DNA of 64,000 bases from an uncultured Cohaesibacter sp. (GCF_963677725.1 NZ_OY782507.1:2976001-3040000), one strand, 5' to 3'; counted from the stretch's first letter, positions 1 through 8,772 are shown. A program made the numbers and translations. Notes: generated from the sequence alone by a model not told the origin.

Positions 1-180
1 GCTTTTATTGTCTATCTCCAGCAGCACAATCGACCCGGTTGCAGGTTTCTGCATCAGCATCATGCGCTTTTCAGCGATATAATGGTCGATATAATAGAAC
101 AAGCCCGCCTTGGAGGCGCACAGGCAAGTTATGAAAATCGTGCCCAAAATGAAAATGCGGCGGAGAATGACTTTTTGCAT
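1..180 (-). CDS. CHASE2-type sensor protein, N-terminal part (cut by window edge)
   Basis: Sixty codons are open from an ATG at 178-180 on the minus strand to the left edge. The peptide begins MQKVILRRIFIL, with a hydrophobic stretch at residues 8-30 (signal anchor or first membrane segment). It continues to PATGSIVLLEIDNKS at residues 46-60. The pattern of a membrane anchor followed by a beta strand ending in (E/D)IDxxS is typical of the start of CHASE2 extracellular sensor domains. These are usually joined to a guanylate or adenylate cyclase, GGDEF or histidine kinase output, which lies outside the window. Inference rests on a short segment, so the output domain is unknown and the CHASE2 call is moderate. 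Confidence 0.6.
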   Translation of the reverse strand, partial: MQKVILRRIFILGTIFITCLCASKAGLFYYIDHYIAEKRMMLMQKPATGSIVLLEIDNKS

Positions 181-346
181 GATTTGCCAGACGTCGACAT
201 GAGAATTTCGACAAGTCTAGGCGCGGAATTCTTGCGTAAGTCTTTTGTCAAGCGGTCTTTCTCGACCTTTTCGCCGCTTATGGCAAAGATTGGGTTAACG
301 ACGGCTCGCGTGATGGCCCGCTGAACCAGAGCGCGGTTTGCGAGAA

Positions 347-1147
347 TTAGACCGATTTTTGCAAAATGCTGATCAAATGGCTGACCCGGTCCGCATTGTC
401 TCGTGCCAACGAGCCATCGCTGTGATGGAGATTATTCTCAAAGCCGATGCGCACCTTGCCGCCTTTGGAAACAGCCTCTGCAAGGCAGGTTGTTTCGGCC
501 ATGCCGAAAGCACAACAGGCCCAGTCGGATGATGCGCCGCAGCTTTGGTCAAAGGCTTTGAGGGCATCAAGGAAAGGGTGCAAGTCAGATGGGCTTGAGA
601 CTTGTCCCGCCGTATAGCGGCCCAGCACGAAAAGCAGTTTGAGATCCTCCTTCGGCACGATGTCGCGCTCACACAGATCTTGCAGCAGGGCAATATCATC
701 GGTGCCATAAAGGATATGCTGGATGCCTGTGCCAGCGTGCCATTGGTCGTGATAAAAGCGAGCAATCTCAGGCTTCTCGCCTTCGCTCAACATTTCACGG
801 ATGGAAATGGACACCGCCTTGGGCTGAACCGCCCGGACCAGAGCCCGCTGTTGCTCGGGGGTATAGATGCCGACCGCCTCGGTGGTGATCTGGACATAAA
901 GATCCGGGGTTGCGTGGGCGAGTTCGGCCAGCAATTCCTTGTAAAGACCGCTATCGAGCACATGGCCACCTTCTGCGTTGCGGACATGGGCGTGCAACCC
1001 GTCTGCACCGGCCTGTTGGCAGGCTTTTGCGGTGGCCACCACTTCGGCGATGGTGATGGGCAGGGCCGGATGGTCGGCTTTGGTGCGGCGCGCGCCGTTG
1101 GGCGCGACCATGATGGTGGGCAGGTCTGCGATTGGCGACATGGTCAT
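347..1147 (-). CDS. BKACE-family beta-keto acid cleavage enzyme (DUF849)
   Basis: This 266-residue protein belongs to the 3-keto-5-aminohexanoate cleavage enzyme family. These are zinc TIM barrels that cleave a beta-keto acid with an acyl-CoA, giving acetoacetate and a new acyl-CoA. Visible family marks are VAPNGARRTKADHPALPIT near the N-terminus, the zinc-binding HAHVRN near residue 53, and RIGFENNL near residue 235. The zinc ligands (His-x-His and the Glu of GFENN) and the preceding Arg are present. Several residues that are catalytic in the Cloacimonas enzyme appear replaced, including the Asp after that Glu, which is Asn here. The start overlaps the stop of the aminotransferase gene by 4 bp (ATGA), so the two are translationally coupled. 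I infer it acts on the keto acid made by that aminotransferase; the substrate is unknown. Confidence 0.85.
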   Translation of the reverse strand: MTMSPIADLPTIMVAPNGARRTKADHPALPITIAEVVATAKACQQAGADGLHAHVRNAEGGHVLDSGLYKELLAELAHATPDLYVQITTEAVGIYTPEQQRALVRAVQPKAVSISIREMLSEGEKPEIARFYHDQWHAGTGIQHILYGTDDIALLQDLCERDIVPKEDLKLLFVLGRYTAGQVSSPSDLHPFLDALKAFDQSCGASSDWACCAFGMAETTCLAEAVSKGGKVRIGFENNLHHSDGSLARDNADRVSHLISILQKSV

Positions 1148-2466
1148 GGCAGGACCTTGTCAAAGGCAATGCGGAGCTTGGAGATCAGTTCTGCGATATG
1201 ACTGTCTTCAATGATGAAGGCCGGGGCCAGCAGGATATGGTCGCCACGGCCACCGTCAATGGTGCCGCTCATGGGGTAGCAGATGAGACCAGCCTGGAAG
1301 GTTTCCTTCTTGAGCTGCTTGGCAATGGCCTTGGCCGGGTCAAACGGGGCTTTGGTTTCGCGATCTTCGACTATCTCAATGCCGATAAACAGGCCTCGTC
1401 CGCGAATGTCGCCGACATGGGCATGCTGACCAAAGGCCTCGATGAGTGCCGCTTTGAGTTTCTCACCCATCATCCGGCTGCGCTCGGCCAGTCCGCCATC
1501 GGTGAGTTTGGTGACGACGGCAAGGGCTGCTGCTGCTGCTGTTGGATGGCCCATATAGGTGTGGCCATGCTGGAAGAAGCCCGACCCGCTTTCAATGGCG
1601 TCATAGATTGTCTGGGTACAAAGGGTTGCGCCAATTGGCTGATAGCCTGCGCCCAACCCCTTGGCAATGGTCAGGATGTCCGGCGCTATGCCGTCCTGTT
1701 CGCAGGCAAACAGGGTGCCGGTGCGGCCCATGCCACACATGACCTCATCGAGAATGAGCAGAATGCCATGGTGATCGCAGATCTCGCGGATGCGCTTGAA
1801 ATATCCCTCCACCGGCGGCAAGGCGCCAGCGGTGGCTCCAACCACAGGCTCGGCAATGAAGGCCATCACCGTGTCAGCGCCAACCCGCTCGATTTCGGCT
1901 TCCAACTCATTGGCAACCCGCTGGCCATAGTCAAAAGCGCTCTCATCTGCCCGACGGTCCCGATATTCATAGCAAGGGGCGATGTGGCTGGTTTCGATCA
2001 TCAGCGGGGCAAAAGGCTCTCGACGCCACATGTTGCCACCGGCGGATAGGGCGCCAAGGGTGTTGCCGTGGTAGCTCTGGCGGCGGGCAATGATGCGGTG
2101 GCGTTGTGGCTGGCCGATTTCAAGGAAATATTGGCGGGCAAGCTTGATCGCCGCTTCAACGGCTTCCGAACCGCCTGACACCAGATAGACCCGGTTGAGG
2201 TCGCCCGGTGCATGGGCGATGAGCTTGTCCGCCAACTTTTCTGCGGGGGCAGATGTAAAGAAGCCGGTATGCGCAAAAGGGATGGTCTGAACTTGTGCGG
2301 TGATGGCGGAAATCACATCCATATCGCTGTGACCAAGGCAGGAAACGGCAGCCCCGCCCGAGCCATCGAGATAGCGCTTTCCATCTGTGTCGATCAAATA
2401 GACGCCGTCTCCCTTGGCAATCGTGGGGAGAATGGCTTTTGTGTGTCGGGGAAACATATGAGACAT
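1144..2466 (-). CDS. class III (omega) aminotransferase, PLP-dependent
   Basis: The 440-residue protein has the fold-type I class III aminotransferase pattern: GSGGAAVSCLGHSD near residue 37, LVSGGSEAVEAAIKLAR near 95, ILDEVMCGMGRTG near 237 (the Asp that binds the PLP pyridine N), and the PLP-lysine motif LTIAKGLGAGYQPIGATL near 267. The family moves amino groups from omega-amino acids, beta-amino acids or amines to pyruvate or 2-oxoglutarate. It is the first gene of a minus-strand pair with the BKACE enzyme. It diverges from the RpiR-type regulator, with a 143-bp gap containing palindromes. A beta-amino or omega-amino acid is a reasonable substrate guess because the product goes to a beta-keto acid cleavage enzyme. 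The run GCTGCTGCTGCTGCTG encodes the PTAAAAALA segment. Confidence 0.88.
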   Translation of the reverse strand: MSHMFPRHTKAILPTIAKGDGVYLIDTDGKRYLDGSGGAAVSCLGHSDMDVISAITAQVQTIPFAHTGFFTSAPAEKLADKLIAHAPGDLNRVYLVSGGSEAVEAAIKLARQYFLEIGQPQRHRIIARRQSYHGNTLGALSAGGNMWRREPFAPLMIETSHIAPCYEYRDRRADESAFDYGQRVANELEAEIERVGADTVMAFIAEPVVGATAGALPPVEGYFKRIREICDHHGILLILDEVMCGMGRTGTLFACEQDGIAPDILTIAKGLGAGYQPIGATLCTQTIYDAIESGSGFFQHGHTYMGHPTAAAAALAVVTKLTDGGLAERSRMMGEKLKAALIEAFGQHAHVGDIRGRGLFIGIEIVEDRETKAPFDPAKAIAKQLKKETFQAGLICYPMSGTIDGGRGDHILLAPAFIIEDSHIAELISKLRIAFDKVLP

Positions 2467-2549
2467 GTTTATGCCTGCCTGAAGTGTGATGATTTGTGTA
2501 GGAATGTGGATCTTTTGCGGGAAATTTCAAAGTGAGAATATAAATCAAA

Positions 2550-2563
2550 GAAACATATGTTTC
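2550..2563. promoter_or_regulatory. perfect palindrome, candidate RpiR operator
   Basis: GAAACATATGTTTC is a perfect 14-bp palindrome midway between the divergent aminotransferase (start 2466) and RpiR (start 2610) genes. A second small palindrome, GAAATTTC, lies at 2521-2528. The place and symmetry fit an operator controlling both directions, presumably bound by the adjacent RpiR-type regulator. Confidence 0.45.
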
Positions 2564-2609
2564 AAGTGTTGACTTTGGGTCGCACAATTGGAATTTTAGG
2601 ACTCGCCTA

Positions 2610-3563
2610 ATGGGGCGATGCAAGCGATCCTTGATCGCAAAGCGCTTTGGACCGTTGCGCATAAGCGCGGGTTTGTTTGGCTGGGGGAGCAGAGCACTGG
2701 ACGCACCGTCAATACAGGATCGGATTGCTGGTCATTATGGAGAGCTGAGTGAGCGCCTGCGTCAGGCCGCCGATTATGTGGTGGCCCATGAGATGGAGGT
2801 TGCGACCTACTCCTTGCGCGCTGTTTCGGGGCGGGCCGGGTTGGCGCCTGCCACTTTCACACGACTTTCACAAGCACTCGGCTTTGCCAGTTATGAAGAG
2901 ATGCGCGATTTGTGTCGCGCAGCCGTCGGGCGCCAGACCCTGACTTTTGCACAGCGAGCAGACCTCCTTGTGCAAGAACAGGATGGCGAAGATGCGCCGG
3001 CCTTTTTTGATCGCCAACTTGCTGCAAGTCTCAACAATCTGAGCATGATGGGCGGCGAGCTGGACAGAGACCGCCTGTTCGACGTGGTCAAGACACTGAA
3101 TGCTGCGCGCCAAGTGCATTTGTTTGGGGCTTTCAGTTCTGCCGGGCTCATTGATTATTTCGCTTATCTGGCCCGGTATTTTGCCAAAAACTGGCGGGTT
3201 GCAGGGCGTAGGGGCGCGTCTTTAAGTTCATCTTTGGTGGACCTCACCGATGAGGATGCGCTGATCATCATCACAAAGTCTCCCTATGCCAAACAGTCTA
3301 TCCTTGCAGCCAAGATGGCTCATGAGGCCGGCGCGTATGTCTTTGTAATAACAGATAAACATTCATGTCCGGCGTTGGATTTTGCCTCCTCCTATTTCAT
3401 AGTTCCGACGGAAAGTCCGCAATTCTTCTCTTCTTATGCCGCCACTCTTGTGCTAATTGAAACAATAGTGGGAATGTTGGTTCATCGCGCTGGCAAGCAA
3501 GCACGTGCGCGAATAAAAGAAGTCGAAACCCTAAACCATCTTCACGGTGAGTTTTGGGACTAA
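2610..3563 (+). CDS. MurR/RpiR-family transcriptional regulator
   Basis: The 317-residue protein has the RpiR layout. An N-terminal HTH_6 domain covers about residues 35-110 (IQDRIAGHYGELSERLRQAADYVV, then the recognition region LAPATFTRLSQALGFASYEEM). A C-terminal SIS sugar-isomerase-like domain covers about 140-290 (VHLFGAFSSAGLIDYFA, DEDALIIITKSPYAKQ). SIS domains of this family bind phosphosugars or other small metabolites. The start has AGGA eight bases upstream. It sits between the divergent aminotransferase/BKACE genes and the downstream TRAP transporter (40-bp gap), so it most likely controls the whole cassette in response to the imported substrate or a breakdown product. Confidence 0.88.
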   Translation: MGRCKRSLIAKRFGPLRISAGLFGWGSRALDAPSIQDRIAGHYGELSERLRQAADYVVAHEMEVATYSLRAVSGRAGLAPATFTRLSQALGFASYEEMRDLCRAAVGRQTLTFAQRADLLVQEQDGEDAPAFFDRQLAASLNNLSMMGGELDRDRLFDVVKTLNAARQVHLFGAFSSAGLIDYFAYLARYFAKNWRVAGRRGASLSSSLVDLTDEDALIIITKSPYAKQSILAAKMAHEAGAYVFVITDKHSCPALDFASSYFIVPTESPQFFSSYAATLVLIETIVGMLVHRAGKQARARIKEVETLNHLHGEFWD

Positions 3564-3602
3564 AACAAGCAAACTGGACCTTTTCAACTCAGGGAGAACG
3601 AA

Positions 3603-4571
3603 ATGTTGAAAAAAGTAACTTTGACGGCCGCTGCACTGGCAGCCGGTGTCACCTTCTCGCCAGCCGCTTTTGCAGAAGAATTCATCACCATCGGTACCGG
3701 TGGCGTAACCGGTGTGTATTACCCAACCGGTGGTGCAATTTGCCGTCTCGTTAACAAAGGCCGCAAGGAACATGGTGTTCGTTGTTCCGTCGAATCCACT
3801 GGTGGTTCCGTATACAACATCAACACCATCCGCGAAGGTGAGCTGGAATTCGGCGTTGCTCAGTCTGACTGGCAGTATCATGCCTACAACGGCACCTCCA
3901 AGTTCGAGGACAAAGGTCCGTTTAAAGAGCTGCGCGCTGTTTTCTCAGTGCATCCAGAACCATTCACCGTGGTTGCCCGTGCTGATTCCGGCATCAAGTC
4001 CTTCCAGGACTTGAAAGGCAAACGCGTCAACATTGGTAACCCTGGCTCCGGTCAGCGCGGTACCATGGAAGTTTTGATGGATGCTCTGGGCTGGACCACG
4101 GACGATTTCGCACTGGCAACCGAGCTGAAGGCTGCTGAACAGTCTGCCGCTTTGTGTGACAACCAGATTGACGCCATGGTTTATACCGTTGGTCACCCAT
4201 CCGGTTCCATTCAGGAAGCGACCACTGCTTGTGATTCCGTTCTGGTTACCGTTGACGGCGCCGCTGTTGACAAGCTGATCGCTGACAATAGCTACTACCG
4301 CACCGCGACCATTCCGGGCGGCATGTATCGTGGCAACGACAAGGACACCAAAACCTTCGGTGTTGGTGCAACCTTCGTAACCTCTTCCAAAGTTTCCGAA
4401 GACACCGTTTACACCCTCGTGAAATCCGTGTTCGAAAACTTTGATGCTTTCAAGAAGCTGCATCCTGCTTTTGCCAACCTGAAGCCTGAAGAAATGGCAA
4501 AAGACGGTCTGTCTGCTCCTCTGCATCCAGGTGCCGCAAAATACTACAAAGAAAAAGGCTGGATTAAATAA
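3603..4571 (+). CDS. TAXI-family TRAP transporter solute-binding protein
   Basis: The 322-residue protein starts with a clear Sec signal peptide ([18 protein letters not shown]..., cleavage probably after AFA at residue 24). The mature protein shows the TAXI family pattern: [25 protein letters not shown] near residue 26, [29 protein letters not shown] near 61, and [26 protein letters not shown] near 139. It is the periplasmic receptor of a TRAP carrier driven by an ion gradient; ligands of known TAXI proteins include glutamate and other carboxylates, and the ligand here is unknown. The Shine-Dalgarno GGGAGAAC precedes the ATG. Codons such as GGT, GCT, GTT and CGT are more frequent than in the flanking genes, as in highly expressed genes. 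A strong terminator follows, before the permease gene. Confidence 0.93.
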   Translation: MLKKVTLTAAALAAGVTFSPAAFAEEFITIGTGGVTGVYYPTGGAICRLVNKGRKEHGVRCSVESTGGSVYNINTIREGELEFGVAQSDWQYHAYNGTSKFEDKGPFKELRAVFSVHPEPFTVVARADSGIKSFQDLKGKRVNIGNPGSGQRGTMEVLMDALGWTTDDFALATELKAAEQSAALCDNQIDAMVYTVGHPSGSIQEATTACDSVLVTVDGAAVDKLIADNSYYRTATIPGGMYRGNDKDTKTFGVGATFVTSSKVSEDTVYTLVKSVFENFDAFKKLHPAFANLKPEEMAKDGLSAPLHPGAAKYYKEKGWIK

Positions 4572-4586
4572 TCCATTTTGATGCCA

Positions 4587-4620
4587 GGCTTCGGGACAGT
4601 CAGTCCCGGAGCCTTTTTTC
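4587..4620 (+). terminator. Rho-independent terminator after the TAXI binding-protein gene
   Basis: An 11-bp stem (GGCTTCGGGAC / GTCCCGGAGCC, one G-T pair) with loop AGTCA is followed by six T. It lies inside the TRAP gene cluster, 16 bp after the binding-protein stop. Partial read-through would give much more binding protein than permease. Confidence 0.88.
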
Positions 4621-4893
4621 GTTCAACAGAAGTGAACAGCACACCTTGATTGCGTGCTGAAAACCACTCGATAGAATGCTGTTGCAGACTGAGGTGTGAC
4701 ATTCCGCGGCCTCTGCATGCTTTTCATGCTTGCTAGCATGGCTGCCCTGTTTGGGTTGGCTTTTGGATTTCTTCCTGACGAAATCCGCTTTAGCGCGTTC
4801 GCATGATGGCCAGAGACATATGCCCTGCGGTGAGAATCTCCTGACAGATTCTTTGGTCAGCCGCACAGTTGCGACTGCAGGGAGCTGTTTGAA

Positions 4894-7503
4894 ATGTCAC
4901 AAAAAAAGGAAAGCGGGCGTCCTCTTTCTGAAGAAGAACTTCAGGATCTGGTCGCGTCCACCGATGCCGGTTCGCGCAATCCCGTCGGCATGGTGGGGAC
5001 CTTCCTCGCAGCCGTCGCTCTCATTTGGTCTCTCTTTCAGGTCGTTCTGGCCTCTCCAATCTCCAATTATGTGCTGCCCGGTGATCTGATCAACAACTCT
5101 CGACAGTTCCATCTGGCCTTTGCGATCTTTCTCGCCTATATGGCCTATCCCGCACTGTCATCAAGCCCGCGCCATCACATTCCGGTTCAGGACTGGATCT
5201 TCGCGGTGTCTGGTGCCTTCATCGCGCTCTATGGCTTCTTCATGTATCAAAAGATCGTCGACAATGGCGGTTTGGCGGATGACATGGACAAGTGGTTCGC
5301 GCTGGCAGGTTTGATCCTGCTGTTTGAAGCGGCCCGACGCGCTCTTGGGCCAGCCATGGCGATCATAGCCACGATTTTTCTGTTCTATGTCTTTTTCGGT
5401 GCATCGGAATGGATGCCCGAGGTGATCCGCTGGAAAGGCGCGTCCCTCAAGAAAGCCATGAGCCATATGTGGATCACCTCTGAAGGCGTGTTCGGCATTG
5501 CGCTTGGGGTTTCAACCAAATTTGTCTTCCTGTTCGTGTTGTTCGGGGCCTTGCTGGACAAGGCGGGTGCAGGCAACTATTTCATCAAGATGGCCTTTGC
5601 CGCGCTTGGTCACCTCAAGGGTGGTCCGGCGAAAGCTGCCGTTGTTGGCTCGGCTGCAACGGGCCTGATTTCCGGCTCCTCGATCGCCAACGTGGTGACC
5701 ACCGGGACCTTTACCATTCCCCTGATGAAGCGGGTCGGCTTTACCTCTGAGCAGGCTGGTTCCGTTGAGGTGGCCTCTTCGGTCAATGGTCAGATCATGC
5801 CGCCGGTGATGGGCGCTGCTGCCTTCCTTATGGTGGAATATGTGGGCATTTCCTATGTTGAGGTGATCACCCATGCCTTCCTGCCTGCGATCATTTCCTA
5901 TATCGCACTGGTCTATATCGTCCATCTGGAAGCGGTGAAACGCAACATGCCAACCCTTGGCAACAAGACCGTTTCCACCCTGCGGACGGTGCTTGGCATG
6001 TTTGCCTTCTTCTTCTGCTTTGCGGCCATTTGTTATGGCATCAAATATCCGATTGGTTGGATTACTGCGGCTGTGCCGGACGGGGCGAGCTGGATTCTGG
6101 CCCTGCTGGTCTTTGCGGCCTATGTGGCCCTGCTGAAATTTGCGTCCACCGTCGAAGACCTGCATCCGGATGATCCCAATGCCAAGGAAGTTGTGCTGCC
6201 GGAAATGTCCGAGATCTATAAGTCCGGTCTCTACTATCTGCTGCCGATTGTTGTGCTGGTCTATTTCCTGATGATCGAGCAGAAATCGCCGGGTCTGTCC
6301 GCATTCTGGGCAACCGCTCTGCTGTTTTTCATCCTGTTGACCCAGCGTCCGCTGAAGGCTCTGTTCCGTGGTGAAAGTGCCACGGCCAGTGTCATTGCCG
6401 AAGGGGTGAAGGATCTGGGCAGCGGGTTGATCGAAGGCGCACGCAACATGATCGGCATTGGTCTGGCGACCGCGACTGCCGGGGTGATTGTTGGTACTGT
6501 GACGCTGACCGGTATCGGTCAGGTGATGGCTGACCTTGTCGAATTGATTTCCGGCGGTAATCTGGTTCTGATGCTGGTCTTTGTGGGCATGCTGTCTCTG
6601 GTGCTCGGGATGGGCCTGCCAACCACGGCGAACTATATTGTGGTCTCGTCGCTGATGGCGGGCGTCGTTGTGTCGCTGGGTGAGCAAAGCGGGCTTGTTG
6701 TGCCGCTGATTGCCGTGCATCTGTTTGTCTTCTATTTCGGCATTATGGCAGATGTGACGCCGCCGGTGGGGCTTGCCTCCTTCGCGGCGGCGGCGGTGTC
6801 TGGCGGGGACGCGATCAAGACCGGCTTTACGGCCTTCTTCTATTCCCTGCGTACCGTGGCATTGCCCTTCGTCTTCATCTTCAACACAGATTTGTTGTTG
6901 ATCGATGTGACCTGGTATCAGGGTATTCTGGTCTTCATTATCGCGACCATAGCCATTCTGGTCTTTACGGCCGGTACGATGGGGTATTTTGTCACCAAAA
7001 ACCGGATCTATGAAAGCGTGGCTCTGGTGCTGGTGGCCTTTGTGTTGTTCCGCCCGGACTATTTCATCAATCATCTGCAACCGCCTTATGAGACGGTCGC
7101 ACCATCGGCAATCTCGGAAACCTTTGGTTCGCTGCACAAGGGCGGTGAAATGCGTCTGGTTGTTTCGGGGCCTGATTTTGACACCAGCCAGATCAAGCAA
7201 ACCACGCTTGTTCTGGAAGCTGGCGATCAGACAGGTGGTGACGCCCGTCTCTCCGCAGCCGGTGTGACCCTGATGGATGAGGATGGTGTGACAAAGATGG
7301 ACGAGCCATTCCCGGGGACGCCACTCTTTGACAAAATGAGCTCGTTTGACTTCTATGGCGATGAGCCGGTTGTGATCAAATCAGCCAAGGTCAAGGCGGA
7401 TCAATTGCCCAAAGAACTGATCTTCATTCCGGGCCTGCTGCTGCTGGGTCTGATTTATATGTTGCAGCGTGCACGTGTGCGCCGTGAAGAGGAGACTGCG
7501 TAA
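4894..7503 (+). CDS. TRAP transporter fused permease (DctQM type, 4TM + 12TM)
   Basis: The 869-residue multi-pass membrane protein combines the small (DctQ) and large (DctM) TRAP subunits. N-terminal membrane helices around residues 33-170 are followed by the DctM core. Core motifs include GSAATGLISGSSIANVVTTGTFTIPLMKRVGF near 252, QIMPPVMGAAAFLM near 300, GMGLPTTANYIVVSSLMAG near 570 and ADVTPPVGLASFAAAAVSGGDAIKTG near 620. The last 200 residues form a non-membrane segment followed by a final helix, as in TAXI-linked fused permeases with a DUF3394-like tail. It works with the upstream TAXI binding protein. The 322-bp gap from that gene holds a terminator and a small hairpin (CATGCT/AGCATG, 4725-4740). 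The stop overlaps the next ATG (TAATG). Confidence 0.93.
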   Translation: MSQKKESGRPLSEEELQDLVASTDAGSRNPVGMVGTFLAAVALIWSLFQVVLASPISNYVLPGDLINNSRQFHLAFAIFLAYMAYPALSSSPRHHIPVQDWIFAVSGAFIALYGFFMYQKIVDNGGLADDMDKWFALAGLILLFEAARRALGPAMAIIATIFLFYVFFGASEWMPEVIRWKGASLKKAMSHMWITSEGVFGIALGVSTKFVFLFVLFGALLDKAGAGNYFIKMAFAALGHLKGGPAKAAVVGSAATGLISGSSIANVVTTGTFTIPLMKRVGFTSEQAGSVEVASSVNGQIMPPVMGAAAFLMVEYVGISYVEVITHAFLPAIISYIALVYIVHLEAVKRNMPTLGNKTVSTLRTVLGMFAFFFCFAAICYGIKYPIGWITAAVPDGASWILALLVFAAYVALLKFASTVEDLHPDDPNAKEVVLPEMSEIYKSGLYYLLPIVVLVYFLMIEQKSPGLSAFWATALLFFILLTQRPLKALFRGESATASVIAEGVKDLGSGLIEGARNMIGIGLATATAGVIVGTVTLTGIGQVMADLVELISGGNLVLMLVFVGMLSLVLGMGLPTTANYIVVSSLMAGVVVSLGEQSGLVVPLIAVHLFVFYFGIMADVTPPVGLASFAAAAVSGGDAIKTGFTAFFYSLRTVALPFVFIFNTDLLLIDVTWYQGILVFIIATIAILVFTAGTMGYFVTKNRIYESVALVLVAFVLFRPDYFINHLQPPYETVAPSAISETFGSLHKGGEMRLVVSGPDFDTSQIKQTTLVLEAGDQTGGDARLSAAGVTLMDEDGVTKMDEPFPGTPLFDKMSSFDFYGDEPVVIKSAKVKADQLPKELIFIPGLLLLGLIYMLQRARVRREEETA

Positions 7504-7937
7504 TGATTAAATCAGTCCTATGTGCGCTCGATATCAGTCAGGACAATGATATCGAGGTGCTCCGCAAGGCAGACAAGTTGGCGCGGCTCGATGATGCCAG
7601 CCTCGATGTGGTGACGGTCGTGCCGAATTTTGGCATGACCCTCGTCAGCACCTATTTTGACGACAATTTCCAGCAGCAGGCGGTCAAGCAAGCCAAAGCG
7701 CAACTGCGCGAAAGGGTCGGAGCTATCCTTGGTGAAGAGCGGAATGAAGACATCCGTCATATTGTGGCGACCGGCTCGGTCTATGAGGAAATTCTCGAAC
7801 TGGCAGAGCAGACCGATGTTGATCTGATCGTCATTGGGGCACACAAGCCGGATTTGCGCGAGTATCTGCTTGGTCCGAACGCCGCCCGCGTGGTGCGCCA
7901 TTCCAATTGTTCGGTCTATGTGGTGCGCAACAAGTAA
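7503..7937 (+). CDS. universal stress protein (UspA family)
   Basis: A 144-residue single UspA domain: the first strand is MIKSVLCALDISQDND, with DASLDVVTVVPNFG in the middle. The C-terminal nucleotide-binding region is VDLIVIGAHKPDLREYLLGPNAARVVRHSNCSVYVVR, matching the usual Gx2Gx9G(S/T) ATP loop in spacing only partly (GAHKPDLREYLLGPNA). Its ATG shares a base with the TRAP permease stop, so it is co-translated. UspA genes commonly follow TRAP permeases; the related TeaD regulates its TRAP transporter TeaABC by binding ATP, so regulation of this carrier is a fair inference. Confidence 0.9.
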   Translation: MIKSVLCALDISQDNDIEVLRKADKLARLDDASLDVVTVVPNFGMTLVSTYFDDNFQQQAVKQAKAQLRERVGAILGEERNEDIRHIVATGSVYEEILELAEQTDVDLIVIGAHKPDLREYLLGPNAARVVRHSNCSVYVVRNK

Positions 7938-7958
7938 CGCTTCGTATGCATGCAATAA

Positions 7959-7992
7959 GAAAGGCCACTCCAAATGATGGGAGTGGCCTTTT
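7959..7992. terminator. terminator between uspA and mgsA (convergent genes)
   Basis: GGCCACTCC and GGAGTGGCC form a 9-bp stem around an 8-base loop, with TTTT on the plus side and TTTC on the minus side. It serves the TRAP/usp operon and possibly the convergent mgsA gene. Confidence 0.8.
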
Positions 7993-8024
7993 CGTTTATA
8001 CCGGTTGCGTTCCGCCGGATCGGT

Positions 8025-8459
8025 CTATTGTGCGGCTTCCAAGGAACCGTAATGGGTTTCGATCAGCCCCTTCATGATATAGTTGGCCGACGTTCCGCTG
8101 CAGGCCATTGGCAGATCATAGACAATAGCGAGGCGGTTCAGAGCTTTCACATCCACATCGTGAGGCATCGGGGACAGGGGATCGACAAAGAAGATCAGGC
8201 CATCGAGCTTTTTCTCGGCAATCATCGCGCCAATCTGCTGGTCGCCACCAAGGGGACCGGAGAAGAGCGGCGTCAGGTTGAGGCTTGGATAGGCTTTGAG
8301 AATGCGCCCCCCGGTCGTGCCAGTCGCAAAGAGTTGGGCCTTTTCAAGCAGGGAGAGATGGGCTCCTACCCAGTCAATCATGTCGTCTTTCTTGGCGTCA
8401 TGAGCGACAAGGGCAATGCGCAAGATGTCTTTGCCCGCTTGGTTCTGTGTCTCTTGCAT
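8025..8459 (-). CDS. mgsA: methylglyoxal synthase
   Basis: The 144-residue protein converts dihydroxyacetone phosphate to methylglyoxal and phosphate, a bypass of lower glycolysis under phosphate limitation. Family motifs are clear: [18 protein letters not shown] (substrate-binding His/Asp/Lys), ATGTTGGRI (phosphate binding), [15 protein letters not shown] (the catalytic Asp in GGDQQIG) and [23 protein letters not shown] chose the ATG at 8459 because AAAGGA stands 10 bases upstream; an upstream in-frame start would add 19 residues without family similarity. A GloB glyoxalase II, which belongs to methylglyoxal detoxification, is encoded at 47608-48384. Confidence 0.93.
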   Translation of the reverse strand: MQETQNQAGKDILRIALVAHDAKKDDMIDWVGAHLSLLEKAQLFATGTTGGRILKAYPSLNLTPLFSGPLGGDQQIGAMIAEKKLDGLIFFVDPLSPMPHDVDVKALNRLAIVYDLPMACSGTSANYIMKGLIETHYGSLEAAQ

Positions 8460-8772
8460 GGATCTTGTGTCCTTTAGCCGTTTGGCGACCAGCATCTGAA
8501 ATGAAAACCGCAGCATAGGTCATGCCAGGACGGTTCTGCCGATCTTGAAAACCGGGCGCAGTCTAGCGGCATTCGCCGTGAGATGTCCAGAGCTTGGAAG
8601 GGACGGCGCGGGTGGACGTGATGGCTTGATGACGGGCGGATTGCCGCACTGCGAGCTATGCTGGTTTTGGATTGTCCGGTGTGGTCGCGCTTGATTGGAC
8701 GCGGGGCAATGGTAAATGGAAAGGGGGGAAACGCCCTTTCATCAGGGACATAAGTCGACTGGTGGGATCATT
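8460..8772. other. non-coding stretch upstream of mgsA
   Basis: No convincing gene. It must hold the mgsA promoter. A weak hairpin (GAAAGGG/CCCTTTC, 8719-8740) near the end of the arginase gene could be its terminator, but it lacks a good T-run. Confidence 0.4.

Noticed and set aside
4621-4637. GTTCA-N7-TGAAC as a LexA site before the TRAP permease
   Set aside because: It is an inverted repeat, whereas the alphaproteobacterial box is a direct repeat; it directly follows a terminator.
5512-7200. 562-codon open frame on the minus strand
   Set aside because: It lies wholly opposite the TRAP permease, is rich in His, Gln and Arg as antisense frames of hydrophobic genes are, and has no family features.
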